Shown in pieces: positions 1-6,671 of a stretch of 7,491 nt of DNA. A program made the translations under genes and the position numbers. A model generated the notes under the pieces. The model saw nothing but the letters and a program-made list of their open reading frames with translations. It did no database searches and had not been told where the DNA came from. The DNA lies in assembly GCA_002726865.1 (NCBI GenBank), contig PBSW01000009.1, positions 1 through 7,491 of the forward strand. The letters run 5' to 3'. How positions within the stretch are numbered: the stretch's first letter is position 1; each line of letters opens with the position of its first letter. The stretch comes from Candidatus Bathyarchaeota archaeon. Its GTDB lineage: Archaea > Thermoproteota > Bathyarchaeia > TCS64.

Positions 1-723
1 ATCGTAGAAAGCCTTGATGTACCTGCCACCGCGACCAATCCCATGTTCATAAGTCTTATTTCGTAAAGCCGTGATTACCTTTTCGGAGATATTAATTTCA
101 TGTGGGCAAACTTCCTCGCAAGCATGGCAACACGCACAGTCGAATAAATTTGATTCTTCGCTCTCTTGGACTCTATCCACTGTGTCTCTATCATCAATGG
201 CAAATCCGGCTATTTGTATCAGTTTAGGTGGAAGAAAAAGATCTGCCGTCAATACTTCGGTAGCCGGGCAAACAGCAACACAGGCCAGACACTGGACGCA
301 TTGCCTGGGCACTCGTAATCCAAGAATTACCTCGTGAGCTATCGGTTCCGGAAGCCTAACCGGAGATTTTTGTCGAGTCAGTGGAGGTACCGAGTATATT
401 TTATCCAATAACGATTTTCTATCTACCACTAAGTCTCTCACTATGGGCAGAAAGGGTAGCGGTTCAAGAGTCATACTTGGCTCAGCCTGTTCGCGACATA
501 TCAAGCCTGGTTTTCCGTTAATCAAAATCGTACAACCACCACATAGCCGCATACGACATTCCCAGCGGTACGCCAAGCTCCCGTCGAGATTTTCATGAAT
601 ATACTCCAACATATCCCCTACCAGCATCCGTTCTTTACTAGGTACAGAATATGTCTGGTATGAAGGGTGTTTATCCGACTCCGGGTCATATCTAAAGATG
701 GACACGGTTATCTCTTTAACCAT
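1..723 (-). CDS. SdhB/FrdB-like iron-sulfur subunit, 3' end cut by window edge
   Basis: Reading from ATG 723-721 to base 1 gives 241 codons without a stop, so the C-terminus lies outside the window. The N-terminal half is a plant-type ferredoxin domain with [2Fe-2S] ligands C56, C61, C64 and C76, in the exact C-x4-C-x2-C-x11-C spacing of succinate dehydrogenase B. The second half has a [4Fe-4S] motif, C142-x2-C145-x2-C148-x3-C152-P. A second motif has C196, C198, C199, C202 and C206-P. Canonical SdhB has only C-x5-C-x3-C-P here, which binds [3Fe-4S]; the extra C199 makes C-x2-C-x2-C-x3-C, as in proteins with two [4Fe-4S] clusters (TfrB/HdrC-like). The start overlaps the flavoprotein stop by 8 bases (716-723), so the two are probably translationally coupled and form one complex. 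It should pass electrons between the flavin and a membrane or soluble partner. No membrane anchor gene is visible. Confidence 0.93.
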   Translation of the reverse strand, partial: MVKEITVSIFRYDPESDKHPSYQTYSVPSKERMLVGDMLEYIHENLDGSLAYRWECRMRLCGGCTILINGKPGLICREQAEPSMTLEPLPFLPIVRDLVVDRKSLLDKIYSVPPLTRQKSPVRLPEPIAHEVILGLRVPRQCVQCLACVAVCPATEVLTADLFLPPKLIQIAGFAIDDRDTVDRVQESEESNLFDCACCHACEEVCPHEINISEKVITALRNKTYEHGIGRGGRYIKAFYD

Positions 724-2452
724 CAGGTCCTGCATCCTCTGGAATCATTTTCGACGTATTCAACGGTTCTTTACTTAATTGTACGGTGCCGTTTTGGTTC
801 AGTGTCATGCTCTCATAGAGCCCGTTAGCGTTGTCAGTTTCCGAAAAGTCGCTTCGGTAATGGGCACCACGGCTTTCCTGGCGCATCAATGCGCACCTCG
901 ACATTATTTCCGCAACGGTAATCATGTTATCCACCTCCATCGCCTCCACCCATTCATAGTTGTATCTCTTACTCGCCGATGAAAGGTATAGGGTAGGCAT
1001 TTTATCTTGCCTGATTCCTTCCAATTCACGTATGGCGGCGATAAGCCCTTCGCCGTTTCGTACGATACCCACCTTGTTCCACATAATGTCCTGAATTTCT
1101 TTTTTTAATTGTATTGGCTTGAAACCTGATCTGCCATCGAAAGCACTTCTTGACTGCTCATACTCATGGTTAATCAGCTCTACCGGATCGGGCGTGGGCG
1201 TGGTTACACCGGCGGCATAATCTGCCGCGTAGTAGCCAGCCCGGGTGCCGAAAACCTGTGTCTCGATAACTGAGTTCCCAGCCAATCTGTTGGCGCCATG
1301 TAGATTAGCCTCAGCCTCACCCGCGGCGTAGAGGCCGGGCACAGATGTTTCGCAGCGTTTATTTATTTTGATACCTCCTAGGCAATACAGTGCGGTGGGT
1401 GTCGCCTCAAGGAGGTCCTTCATATTTGCGGTGTCACCACCTAGGCAATCCCGAATTATCCGGTAATAAGATACGTTCCGAACGGGACCATTCTCGCTTT
1501 CTTCAAGGTTGTTCATGCTATTATCAATGATTATCCCACCCGACGGTGTACCTCTACCCTCCATAATTTCAAGGTAACTGGCCCTCGAGGAGATATCCCT
1601 TGTCGACTTTTCCATTGTCTCGGGAGCGTATTTTTGCATGAACCTTTCGCCTAACACATTCAAGGCTTTTGTATTTTCCCCAAAGCTCGATAATTCACCC
1701 AATACTACACCTTTCATGAATTCAGGGTATATGAATCCCAGCGGTAAAAAGAGCATGAATTCCATATTAACCAGCTTCGCTCCACACCGATAAGCCATGG
1801 CAAAACCGTCGCCTGTTGCACTCCGGGTATTTGCGGTTATCTTGAAGAGTCTGCCACAAGGCCCATTGGCCAATATCGTAGACCGTGCTTTAAAGAACAT
1901 GAAATTCCCAGTAACGATGTCAATAGCGGTAGCACCAATCACGGCTCCATCCTGATTTCTAAGCAGATCAGTTGCCATGACCTGCTCATACATTCTAGCT
2001 CCGTACCCTGTCGCCGTCTTATACAGGACCCGTAATACATCGTCACATCTCCCGCCCACCATAACGCTTCTGGGTACCGTGAAACCTCCCCCCATGGTTT
2101 GCGCGTAGCGGTCAGGAGTTGTCCGAGAAAAAAGGACCCCGAATTCTTCTAAATCAAATATTCTTTGTGCCGCTTCTTCAACGAGAATCTCGACTAGGGA
2201 CTGGTCACAGAGGTATTTACTGGAAAGAACCGTATCCCGGAAATGGTTTTCCTTAGTGTCCCCCGCCACCCAGCCGAAGCTGGCCTGCATATTTCCACCC
2301 GATATATTTGATGACCCACTGGGGAAAGAGGCCTTGTTCAGTATTATTACTTTAACCCCTTTTCTACCAGCTTCGACAGCAGCTCTCAAACCCGCTGCTC
2401 CAGCTCCAATAATGAGCACATCAGTAGTAATAGTAGTATAATCTCGACGCAT
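716..2452 (-). CDS. FAD-dependent oxidoreductase, fumarate reductase/succinate dehydrogenase flavoprotein superfamily, substrate unknown
   Basis: The protein has 578 residues, close to the length of SdhA/FrdA. The start is ATG 2452, with TAGGA 5 bases upstream. It opens with a Rossmann FAD motif (GAGAAG, residues 16-21), then SGGN at 51-54, R285 in RDISSRA (matching the proton-shuttle Arg), the AGE FAD motif near 378-380, GANRLAGNS with R389, and ESRGAH at 526-531. Three canonical residues differ. The FHPTG motif reads FLPLG (235-239), losing His and Thr. The HYTMGG motif reads LYCLGG (355-360), losing the second His. The His that covalently holds FAD in SdhA/FrdA aligns with Ser in the GSS at 46-48, so FAD is probably non-covalent. 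It is therefore a true superfamily member but unlikely to use fumarate or succinate in the usual way. It pairs with the overlapping iron-sulfur subunit. Substrate is not predicted; an unsaturated acid or acyl derivative from the neighbouring mutase pathway is a guess. Confidence 0.92.
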   Translation of the reverse strand: MRRDYTTITTDVLIIGAGAAGLRAAVEAGRKGVKVIILNKASFPSGSSNISGGNMQASFGWVAGDTKENHFRDTVLSSKYLCDQSLVEILVEEAAQRIFDLEEFGVLFSRTTPDRYAQTMGGGFTVPRSVMVGGRCDDVLRVLYKTATGYGARMYEQVMATDLLRNQDGAVIGATAIDIVTGNFMFFKARSTILANGPCGRLFKITANTRSATGDGFAMAYRCGAKLVNMEFMLFLPLGFIYPEFMKGVVLGELSSFGENTKALNVLGERFMQKYAPETMEKSTRDISSRASYLEIMEGRGTPSGGIIIDNSMNNLEESENGPVRNVSYYRIIRDCLGGDTANMKDLLEATPTALYCLGGIKINKRCETSVPGLYAAGEAEANLHGANRLAGNSVIETQVFGTRAGYYAADYAAGVTTPTPDPVELINHEYEQSRSAFDGRSGFKPIQLKKEIQDIMWNKVGIVRNGEGLIAAIRELEGIRQDKMPTLYLSSASKRYNYEWVEAMEVDNMITVAEIMSRCALMRQESRGAHYRSDFSETDNANGLYESMTLNQNGTVQLSKEPLNTSKMIPEDAGPDG

Positions 2453-2528
2453 AATTATCCTACGAAGAGGTATAAATCAGCACCTATGAATAGGCACCCG
2501 GTACTCTCCGACAAACATTCTCCTGCAG

Positions 2529-2597
2529 TCAAGAGATGCTGCAAAAAGAGACTTGCGGTGTCCGTCGTGGGGCCAGTCTATACCACTTATCGGCCAC
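2529..2597 (-). CDS. possible 22-residue peptide ORF between the selenoprotein and flavoprotein genes
   Basis: GTG 2597-2595 follows the ribosome binding site at 2605-2612 by 7 bases and opens a frame of 22 codons ending at TGA 2531-2529. The peptide begins M-A-D-K-W-Y-R-L. Beyond the TGA the same frame runs 14 more codons to TAG 2486-2484. I found no SECIS-like hairpin at the right distance after this TGA, so a selenocysteine reading is not supported. Another frame stays open across the same stretch to TGA at 2477 and also looks protein-like, so this could be a decayed or frameshifted small gene. I do not recognise it. The only real support is the ribosome binding site. Confidence 0.2.
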   Translation of the reverse strand: MADKWYRLAPRRTPQVSFCSIS

Positions 2598-2604
2598 TGA
2601 TTGG

Positions 2605-2612
2605 CACCTCCC
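2605..2612 (-). promoter_or_regulatory. strong Shine-Dalgarno sequence (GGGAGGTG) with no recognised gene behind it
   Basis: The transcript reads GGGAGGTG five bases after the TAG of the selenoprotein gene (2619-2617). It matches the 16S rRNA anti-Shine-Dalgarno almost fully and lies 7 bases before GTG 2597. The flavoprotein start at 2452 is about 150 bases away, so this site cannot serve it. Confidence 0.5.
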
Positions 2613-2616
2613 AACC

Positions 2617-4323
2617 CTAGTATTTTTCTAATAAGCCTTTCCAGTATTTGGGTAGACTTATAGGCTTCATCACAAAATAAGCGCGACCCCAACCCCAAGT
2701 ACTTATGTAAGCAAGCATAGCTGGCCCAGGACCCCCAGTGACGATAATCTTCAGGCTTTCTGGTCCAAAAAGTAACGGGGTAAAAGCTTGAGGATTTGCC
2801 TTGCATTTTTCCACGATCCGTTCAGGTATCTGTATTTGCACCCCTGCTTCTGTCGATGGTTCCTTGTCTTCAAAAAACTCGGAGCAAGGTAACTGAATCG
2901 CCTCATACAGTGCCTTTTGGATATCCTCTCTCGAACGTCTTTCTAGACGAATAGGCTCAAAGGCGGTAGGGGTTAAAAGTACCATATTGTCCAGCCCGAA
3001 ATTAGCAGCAAATCGGTCATATTTGACTTTCCCTTGCAAGCTTATTAACTCAAGGGTCTTATCAACTGTAGCTATCACTGAAGGAATATGGTCTGGTTGC
3101 CAAGAAATTGCTGGCATTGCACTAATCGTAGGTTGAGCGTAGTCGAAACCCTCGGCGACGCGAATAGGTTCCCAAGCACCCCCGTAGGCACTCTCGTTCT
3201 CTGCTAGGAGCATAACATATTTTAAGGGACTCCCAAGTGTTGTCATATCATTTCTTCCTGGCCAGACATTCCCAATGTTAGACATGATCAATTGTATAGC
3301 TCGACCAATTGTAGCGTTAGCTTTCCATCCTGGTCCGATGGCGCTAAAACCATCATTGATGTTTAATTGTTCAATAAGCTTCCCACCACTGATTACTAAA
3401 AGAGGTGATACCGAACACGATGTGCCCTGGATTCCCCTCAGATCAAACCTAGGATCTGTGACACACTCTACGGCAGCTATCAAGACTGGCATATATTGAG
3501 GAAGACATCCTGCCATAACTGCATTAATAGCAATACTCTCTATAGTTGCTGCTGCGCCTTCTGGCTCAACCAAACCCACTACGTGATCGCGGGGGAGTTC
3601 TGTCCCTTCGAGCATCCTATTCACAGCTTCTTGAGTCGGTGGTACCAATGGAAATCCATCACTCCAATGGTGCTGCAGGAAATACTTCTCCATATTATCT
3701 AAAGCTGTACTGTAGCTATCACCGCTAAATTGCAACACCCTTTCTGTGGTTTCTTCATCAACCTCCTTCGGTCCGGCTGATGGCACAGATTCACGGCAAA
3801 ATGTTTCTATAACGGCATCTGCGGTTTGTTTCCCAAGTTGATTTAATTCCTCGACTTCGGTCTTTAATGGTACCGCCGCCATCGGTAAAACTACCTGCTT
3901 TAGCTCTTCTAGCCCTGCGGCCCGGGCATTAAACTTGGCGTTGGTTTCCAATCCCTTGGTCGTTATAAGCACTACCGGCTTACCGAGTTCCTCTATACGA
4001 ACTGCGTCACGCGCAGTTTTCGCGGAGCAGGAGCCTCAGCCTGCCATTGACGCAATAACTGCATCGCTAAATTCGGTAAGTTCTCTTATTTGAGGTTCTT
4101 TGCGCTCTGAAGGATATCTATGGGGAACTATCCAGCTACGTAATTCGATATTCGGGATGCGCTTTTTCAGAGCCTCTTCAATATAAGGCCAAAGCACCTC
4201 TCCTCCAGGGAAGGTATTGTTCAGTATCCCTATCTTCTTTCCGTTCAAATCATTAAGGCGACGCGAAGGGGCTTTTCGTGTGACTTTTTGAAGGAGCTTT
4301 CCTCCTGGGTTTAATACCTGCAA
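2617..4323 (-). CDS. UGSC-family selenoprotein (Sec96) with long conserved C-terminal domain
   Basis: One reading frame runs from TTG 4323 to TAG 2619-2617, broken only by TGA 4038-4036. Read as selenocysteine, that codon gives U96-G97-S98-C99, the motif that names the UGSC (seleno)protein family; the whole protein is 568 residues. The 21 codons after the TGA contain no stop and join in frame to the long downstream ORF. Residues 1 to about 180 fit the UGSC domain: a V-L-N-P start like the V-L-D-P-T start I recall for the family, an alternating beta/alpha pattern, and DAVIASMAG just before U96. From about residue 207 a second domain begins with WSDGFPLVPPT (220-230), followed by AINAVMAGC (C273), GTSCS (C303), GPGWKANATIGRA and a late IIVTGGPGP. 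I recognise it as a conserved but uncharacterised family. UxxC suggests thiol/selenol redox chemistry, but the substrate is unknown. It lies between the B12 mutase and flavoprotein genes. The TTG start is chosen because an in-frame TAG lies 4 codons upstream and the N-terminus fits the family. Confidence 0.88.
4000..4018 (-). promoter_or_regulatory. bacterial SECIS hairpin for the UGSC selenocysteine codon
   Basis: In the transcript, AACUGCG (4018-4012) pairs perfectly with CGCAGUU (4006-4000) around the loop CGUGA (4011-4007), giving a 7-bp stem with a 5-base loop. The loop starts 24 bases after the UGA, inside the usual bacterial window of roughly 16-37 bases, and G is the second loop base, as expected for SelB recognition. 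It lies within the coding sequence, as bacterial SECIS elements do. Structure and placement are seen directly; SelB binding is inferred. Confidence 0.8.
4036..4038 (-). other. selenocysteine codon (TGA), residue 96 of the UGSC protein
   Basis: TGA is followed by GGC TCC TGC (Gly-Ser-Cys), reproducing the U-G-S-C motif exactly. Coding character, frame and family similarity continue on both sides. The ordinary reading, a stop, would leave a 95-residue fragment ending just before the active site and a 451-residue fragment with no ribosome binding site. That makes recoding far more likely than termination. Confidence 0.9.
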
Positions 4324-4345
4324 ATTCTCTCTACCTATTTGATTT

Positions 4346-4353
4346 CACCTCCC
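4346..4353 (-). promoter_or_regulatory. Shine-Dalgarno sequence upstream of the UGSC gene, unusually far from its start
   Basis: GGGAGGTG in the transcript is a near-perfect ribosome binding site, but it lies 22 bases from the TTG at 4323. A TAG in the gene's frame (4335-4333) rules out a closer upstream start. A weaker AGG (4334-4332) sits 8 bases before the TTG and may be the functional site. The same octamer recurs at 2605-2612. Initiation here may be weak or use an unusual spacing. Confidence 0.45.
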
Positions 4354-4490
4354 TGTTGTTAGCATACATTGAAGCAATCAAAAATCGTTTCACTCTATAT
4401 CCGATATTCCAGCCACGTCATGGCGAATCTTCTCGACTGGTTTACGGCTGGTGGTGCACCTAGGTTCTTATTCCAGAAAGAAAGCTCATT

Positions 4491-4895
4491 TTATCTTGCC
4501 TCCACAACGCTTGCTTGGATAAACTTACTAATCTCCGCAATAGCTGTACCCGGTCCGAATACCGCAGCCATACCGAACTCTTTCAACTTGGGAATATCTT
4601 TTTGTGGTATGATACCACCACATATGAACAAATAATGTTTACTACTTATCTCTTTAATAATCTTAATCGTCTTCGGAAACAGGCTCATATGAGCTCCAGA
4701 TAAACTACTTAAACCCACCACGTCAGTATCTTCTTGTAGTACTGCTTGCGCAATTTGTTCTGGGGTTAATCGTAACCCAAGATATATCACTTCCATTCCG
4801 GCATCCCTCAATCCTTGGGCCAATACTTTCACCCCTCGGTCATGCCCGTCCAGACCGGGTTTTGCTATCAAGACGCGTATCTTTTTACTTGCCAT
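4491..4895 (-). CDS. B12-binding small subunit of a methylmalonyl-CoA-mutase-type enzyme
   Basis: The protein has 134 residues, typical for the stand-alone cobalamin domain of split mutases. K12-P-G-L-D16-G-H18-D-R-G21 is the complete base-off/His-on B12 signature (DxHxxG, with the Lys-Asp-His triad); H18 is the expected lower cobalt ligand. SSLSGAH at 63-69, GGIIP near 103-107 and FGPGT further on complete the Rossmann-like cobalamin fold. It should combine with the large subunit encoded just upstream to make the adenosylcobalamin radical enzyme in the cytoplasm. ATG 4895 is chosen over an upstream in-frame TTG at 4964 because family members begin just before KIRVL and GGAG lies 9 bases before the ATG. 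It is 74 bases from the large-subunit stop. No mutase chaperone (MeaB/ArgK-like) gene is present in this window. Confidence 0.93.
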   Translation of the reverse strand: MASKKIRVLIAKPGLDGHDRGVKVLAQGLRDAGMEVIYLGLRLTPEQIAQAVLQEDTDVVGLSSLSGAHMSLFPKTIKIIKEISSKHYLFICGGIIPQKDIPKLKEFGMAAVFGPGTAIAEISKFIQASVVEAR

Positions 4896-4904
4896 GCCTA
4901 ATGT

Positions 4905-4908
4905 CTCC
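4905..4908 (-). promoter_or_regulatory. ribosome binding site supporting the ATG 4895 start
   Basis: GGAG in the transcript lies 9 bases before ATG 4895-4893. It decides the start of the B12-binding subunit in favour of the shorter form. The alternative TTG at 4964 would add 23 residues with no resemblance to the family. Confidence 0.6.
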
Positions 4909-4969
4909 AGATATAACGCCCCGTAAATACCAACCGGTAGAGAGCCTGGAATTCTGTCCTCCAAGTCTA

Positions 4970-6571
4970 TTAGGCTATACTTGGTTCCCTGTATTCGCCA
5001 AACACATCCCGTAACGCGTCACTTATTTCCCCAACTGTGGCGTAAGTTTTAACTACTTCAATCAATGCTGGCATAATATTATCATTACTTCTTGCTACTT
5101 GGCTAACCTTATTCAAAGCGTGACCGACTTTCTCATTATCACGACCTCGCTTCAATTTTTTTAGTCTTTCTATTTGTTTTTCCTCCACATTTTCACCAAT
5201 CTCATGTAGTTGGATTTTAAGGTCTTCTTCGATAGTAAAATTATTGATCCCAACCACTACTTGCTCACCAAAATCTACCGCTTTTTGATAATCATAAGCT
5301 GAGCGTTGAATTTCCCTTTGTATGTATCCTTTTTTCACTGCTTCCATAGCGCCACCCATCTCATCAATGGTAGAGATATACTTGTTAATTCCATCCTCTA
5401 TCTCATTGGTCAACCACTCTATAAAGTACGAGCCTCCAAGTGGGTCGGTAACATCGGCGACACCGCTCTCATAGGCAATAATCTGCTGAGTTCTCAGTGC
5501 TATTCGTGCTGCCTCCTCACTGGGTAGAGCGAGCGCCTCGTCATAGGAGGTCGTAGCCAGAGATTGACAACCACCCATAACACAGGCCAATGCAGATATT
5601 GTGGTCCTGATGATATTATTAAGCGGTTGCTGTGCGGTTGAGGTAAACCCGTCATTCTGGACATGGAAGCGGAACATCATGGATCTTGGGTCTTGAGCAT
5701 CGAATCTTTCTTTCATTATTTTGGCCCAAGCCCGGCGCATCGCTCTAAGCTTAGCTACTTCCTCAAGAAAATTGATATTACAAGCCACAATAAAGGTGAA
5801 CCGTGGGGCAAAAGAATCTACGGCCATTCCTCTATTTTTCATTGCTTGTACATAGGTAATCCCGTTGGCAAGGGCAAAAGCAGCTTCTTGAATTGCTGTA
5901 GCACCAGCATCACGCATGTGATAGCCACAAATGCTTATTGAATTCCACTTGGGCAAATTCTGGGCACAGTACTGGCAAACATCCGTTGTTAACCGCATTG
6001 ATGTTTCTGGGTCAAAGATGTATGTGTTTCTGGCGATATATTCCTTCAACACGTCATTTTGTACCGTACCTGCAAGCTGGCTTTGCTTTGCACCCTGGTT
6101 TTCTGCTGCAGCAATATACATGGCCAATATGATTGGGGCAGTAGCGTTAATAGTTAGTGAGGTGCTTATCTCGGCTAATGAGATGCCATCCCAAAGTTCC
6201 TCCATGTCTTGAAGAGAGTCTATAGCAACGCCGCATCTGCCTACTTCCCCAGCCGACATGGGATGGGTAGAATCGTATCCAATCTGGGTGGGTAGGTGTA
6301 ATGCGACACTAAAGCCCGTGTTTCCTTGCTTATACAGATATTTATACCGCGCATTCGTCTCTTGAACGGTCGCAAATCCAGCATACTGGCGCATGGTCCA
6401 TAACCTACTTCGGTAGCCATTCGACCTTATATGCCTTGTAAATGGATATTCTCCAGGAAGGCTAACGTCTTGTTCGTTTCCTTTTAAATCGTCGGGCGTG
6501 TATACGTTCTTGACTACAATTCCATCAACGGTAGTCCTAAACTCCTTCTTTCTTTCAGATACCTCTTCCAT
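4970..6571 (-). CDS. methylmalonyl-CoA-mutase-type large (catalytic) subunit, possibly altered substrate
   Basis: The protein has 533 residues: the TIM-barrel and linker of a split, archaeal-type acyl-CoA mutase that lacks the cobalamin domain, which is encoded next. Family motifs include MRQYAGF (60-66), [27 protein letters not shown] (212-218) and [15 protein letters not shown]. With a constant offset of 26 to Propionibacterium mutase, Y63, Q171, R181 and H218 match Tyr89, Gln197, Arg207 and His244. The Tyr/Arg pair marks enzymes binding a free carboxylate, unlike isobutyryl-CoA mutases (Phe/Gln). Normally conserved pocket positions differ: FDLP reads LHLP (91-94), QT(A/S)G reads QNDG (305-308) and LHTN reads LATT (338-341). 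It probably acts on a carboxyacyl-CoA, but perhaps not methylmalonyl-CoA. ATG 6571 is chosen, with AGGGAAG just upstream; a GTG lies immediately before it. The gene ends in tandem stops TAA TAG. Confidence 0.92.
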   Translation of the reverse strand: MEEVSERKKEFRTTVDGIVVKNVYTPDDLKGNEQDVSLPGEYPFTRHIRSNGYRSRLWTMRQYAGFATVQETNARYKYLYKQGNTGFSVALHLPTQIGYDSTHPMSAGEVGRCGVAIDSLQDMEELWDGISLAEISTSLTINATAPIILAMYIAAAENQGAKQSQLAGTVQNDVLKEYIARNTYIFDPETSMRLTTDVCQYCAQNLPKWNSISICGYHMRDAGATAIQEAAFALANGITYVQAMKNRGMAVDSFAPRFTFIVACNINFLEEVAKLRAMRRAWAKIMKERFDAQDPRSMMFRFHVQNDGFTSTAQQPLNNIIRTTISALACVMGGCQSLATTSYDEALALPSEEAARIALRTQQIIAYESGVADVTDPLGGSYFIEWLTNEIEDGINKYISTIDEMGGAMEAVKKGYIQREIQRSAYDYQKAVDFGEQVVVGINNFTIEEDLKIQLHEIGENVEEKQIERLKKLKRGRDNEKVGHALNKVSQVARSNDNIMPALIEVVKTYATVGEISDALRDVFGEYREPSIA

Positions 6572-6671
6572 CACTCTTCCCTTTTGACTATCTTTATTAA
6601 GTGCATGTCAGCGTACTCTTCAGGTAACACACACTCATTAGTGGCTCGCCTACTTTTTCTGCAGTAAGTTT

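Noticed and set aside
71..337. Plus-strand ORF of 88 codons.
   Set aside because: It is antisense to the iron-sulfur cluster region of the SdhB-like gene, whose cysteine spacing proves the minus strand is coding. The other plus-strand ORFs at 2256-2441, 5931-6212 and 6793-7017 fail for the same reason.
2529..2531. A second selenocysteine codon in the small gap ORF.
   Set aside because: No stem-loop lies within about 16-37 bases after it. The only short hairpin (CCUA-UUCA-UAGG) is too weak and lies at the end of the frame.
2477..2806. A 109-codon minus-strand ORF overlapping the end of the UGSC gene.
   Set aside because: Most of it is an out-of-frame shadow of the conserved C-terminus, and it lacks a ribosome binding site. 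Only its last part lies in the gap, where it is noted as an alternative frame.
4036..4038. TGA as a true stop or nonsense mutation making the UGSC gene a pseudogene.
   Set aside because: The codon falls exactly at the U of the family's UGSC motif, is followed by a well-placed SECIS hairpin, and both flanks are intact coding sequence.
4390..4410. Short palindrome ATATC-C-GATAT in the gap before the UGSC gene as an operator.
   Set aside because: The arms are only 5 bases in an AT-rich stretch, there is no second copy, and no promoter elements accompany it.
4896..4964. Upstream TTG start adding 23 residues to the B12-binding subunit.
   Set aside because: The added residues do not resemble the family, and ATG 4895 has its own GGAG at a good distance.
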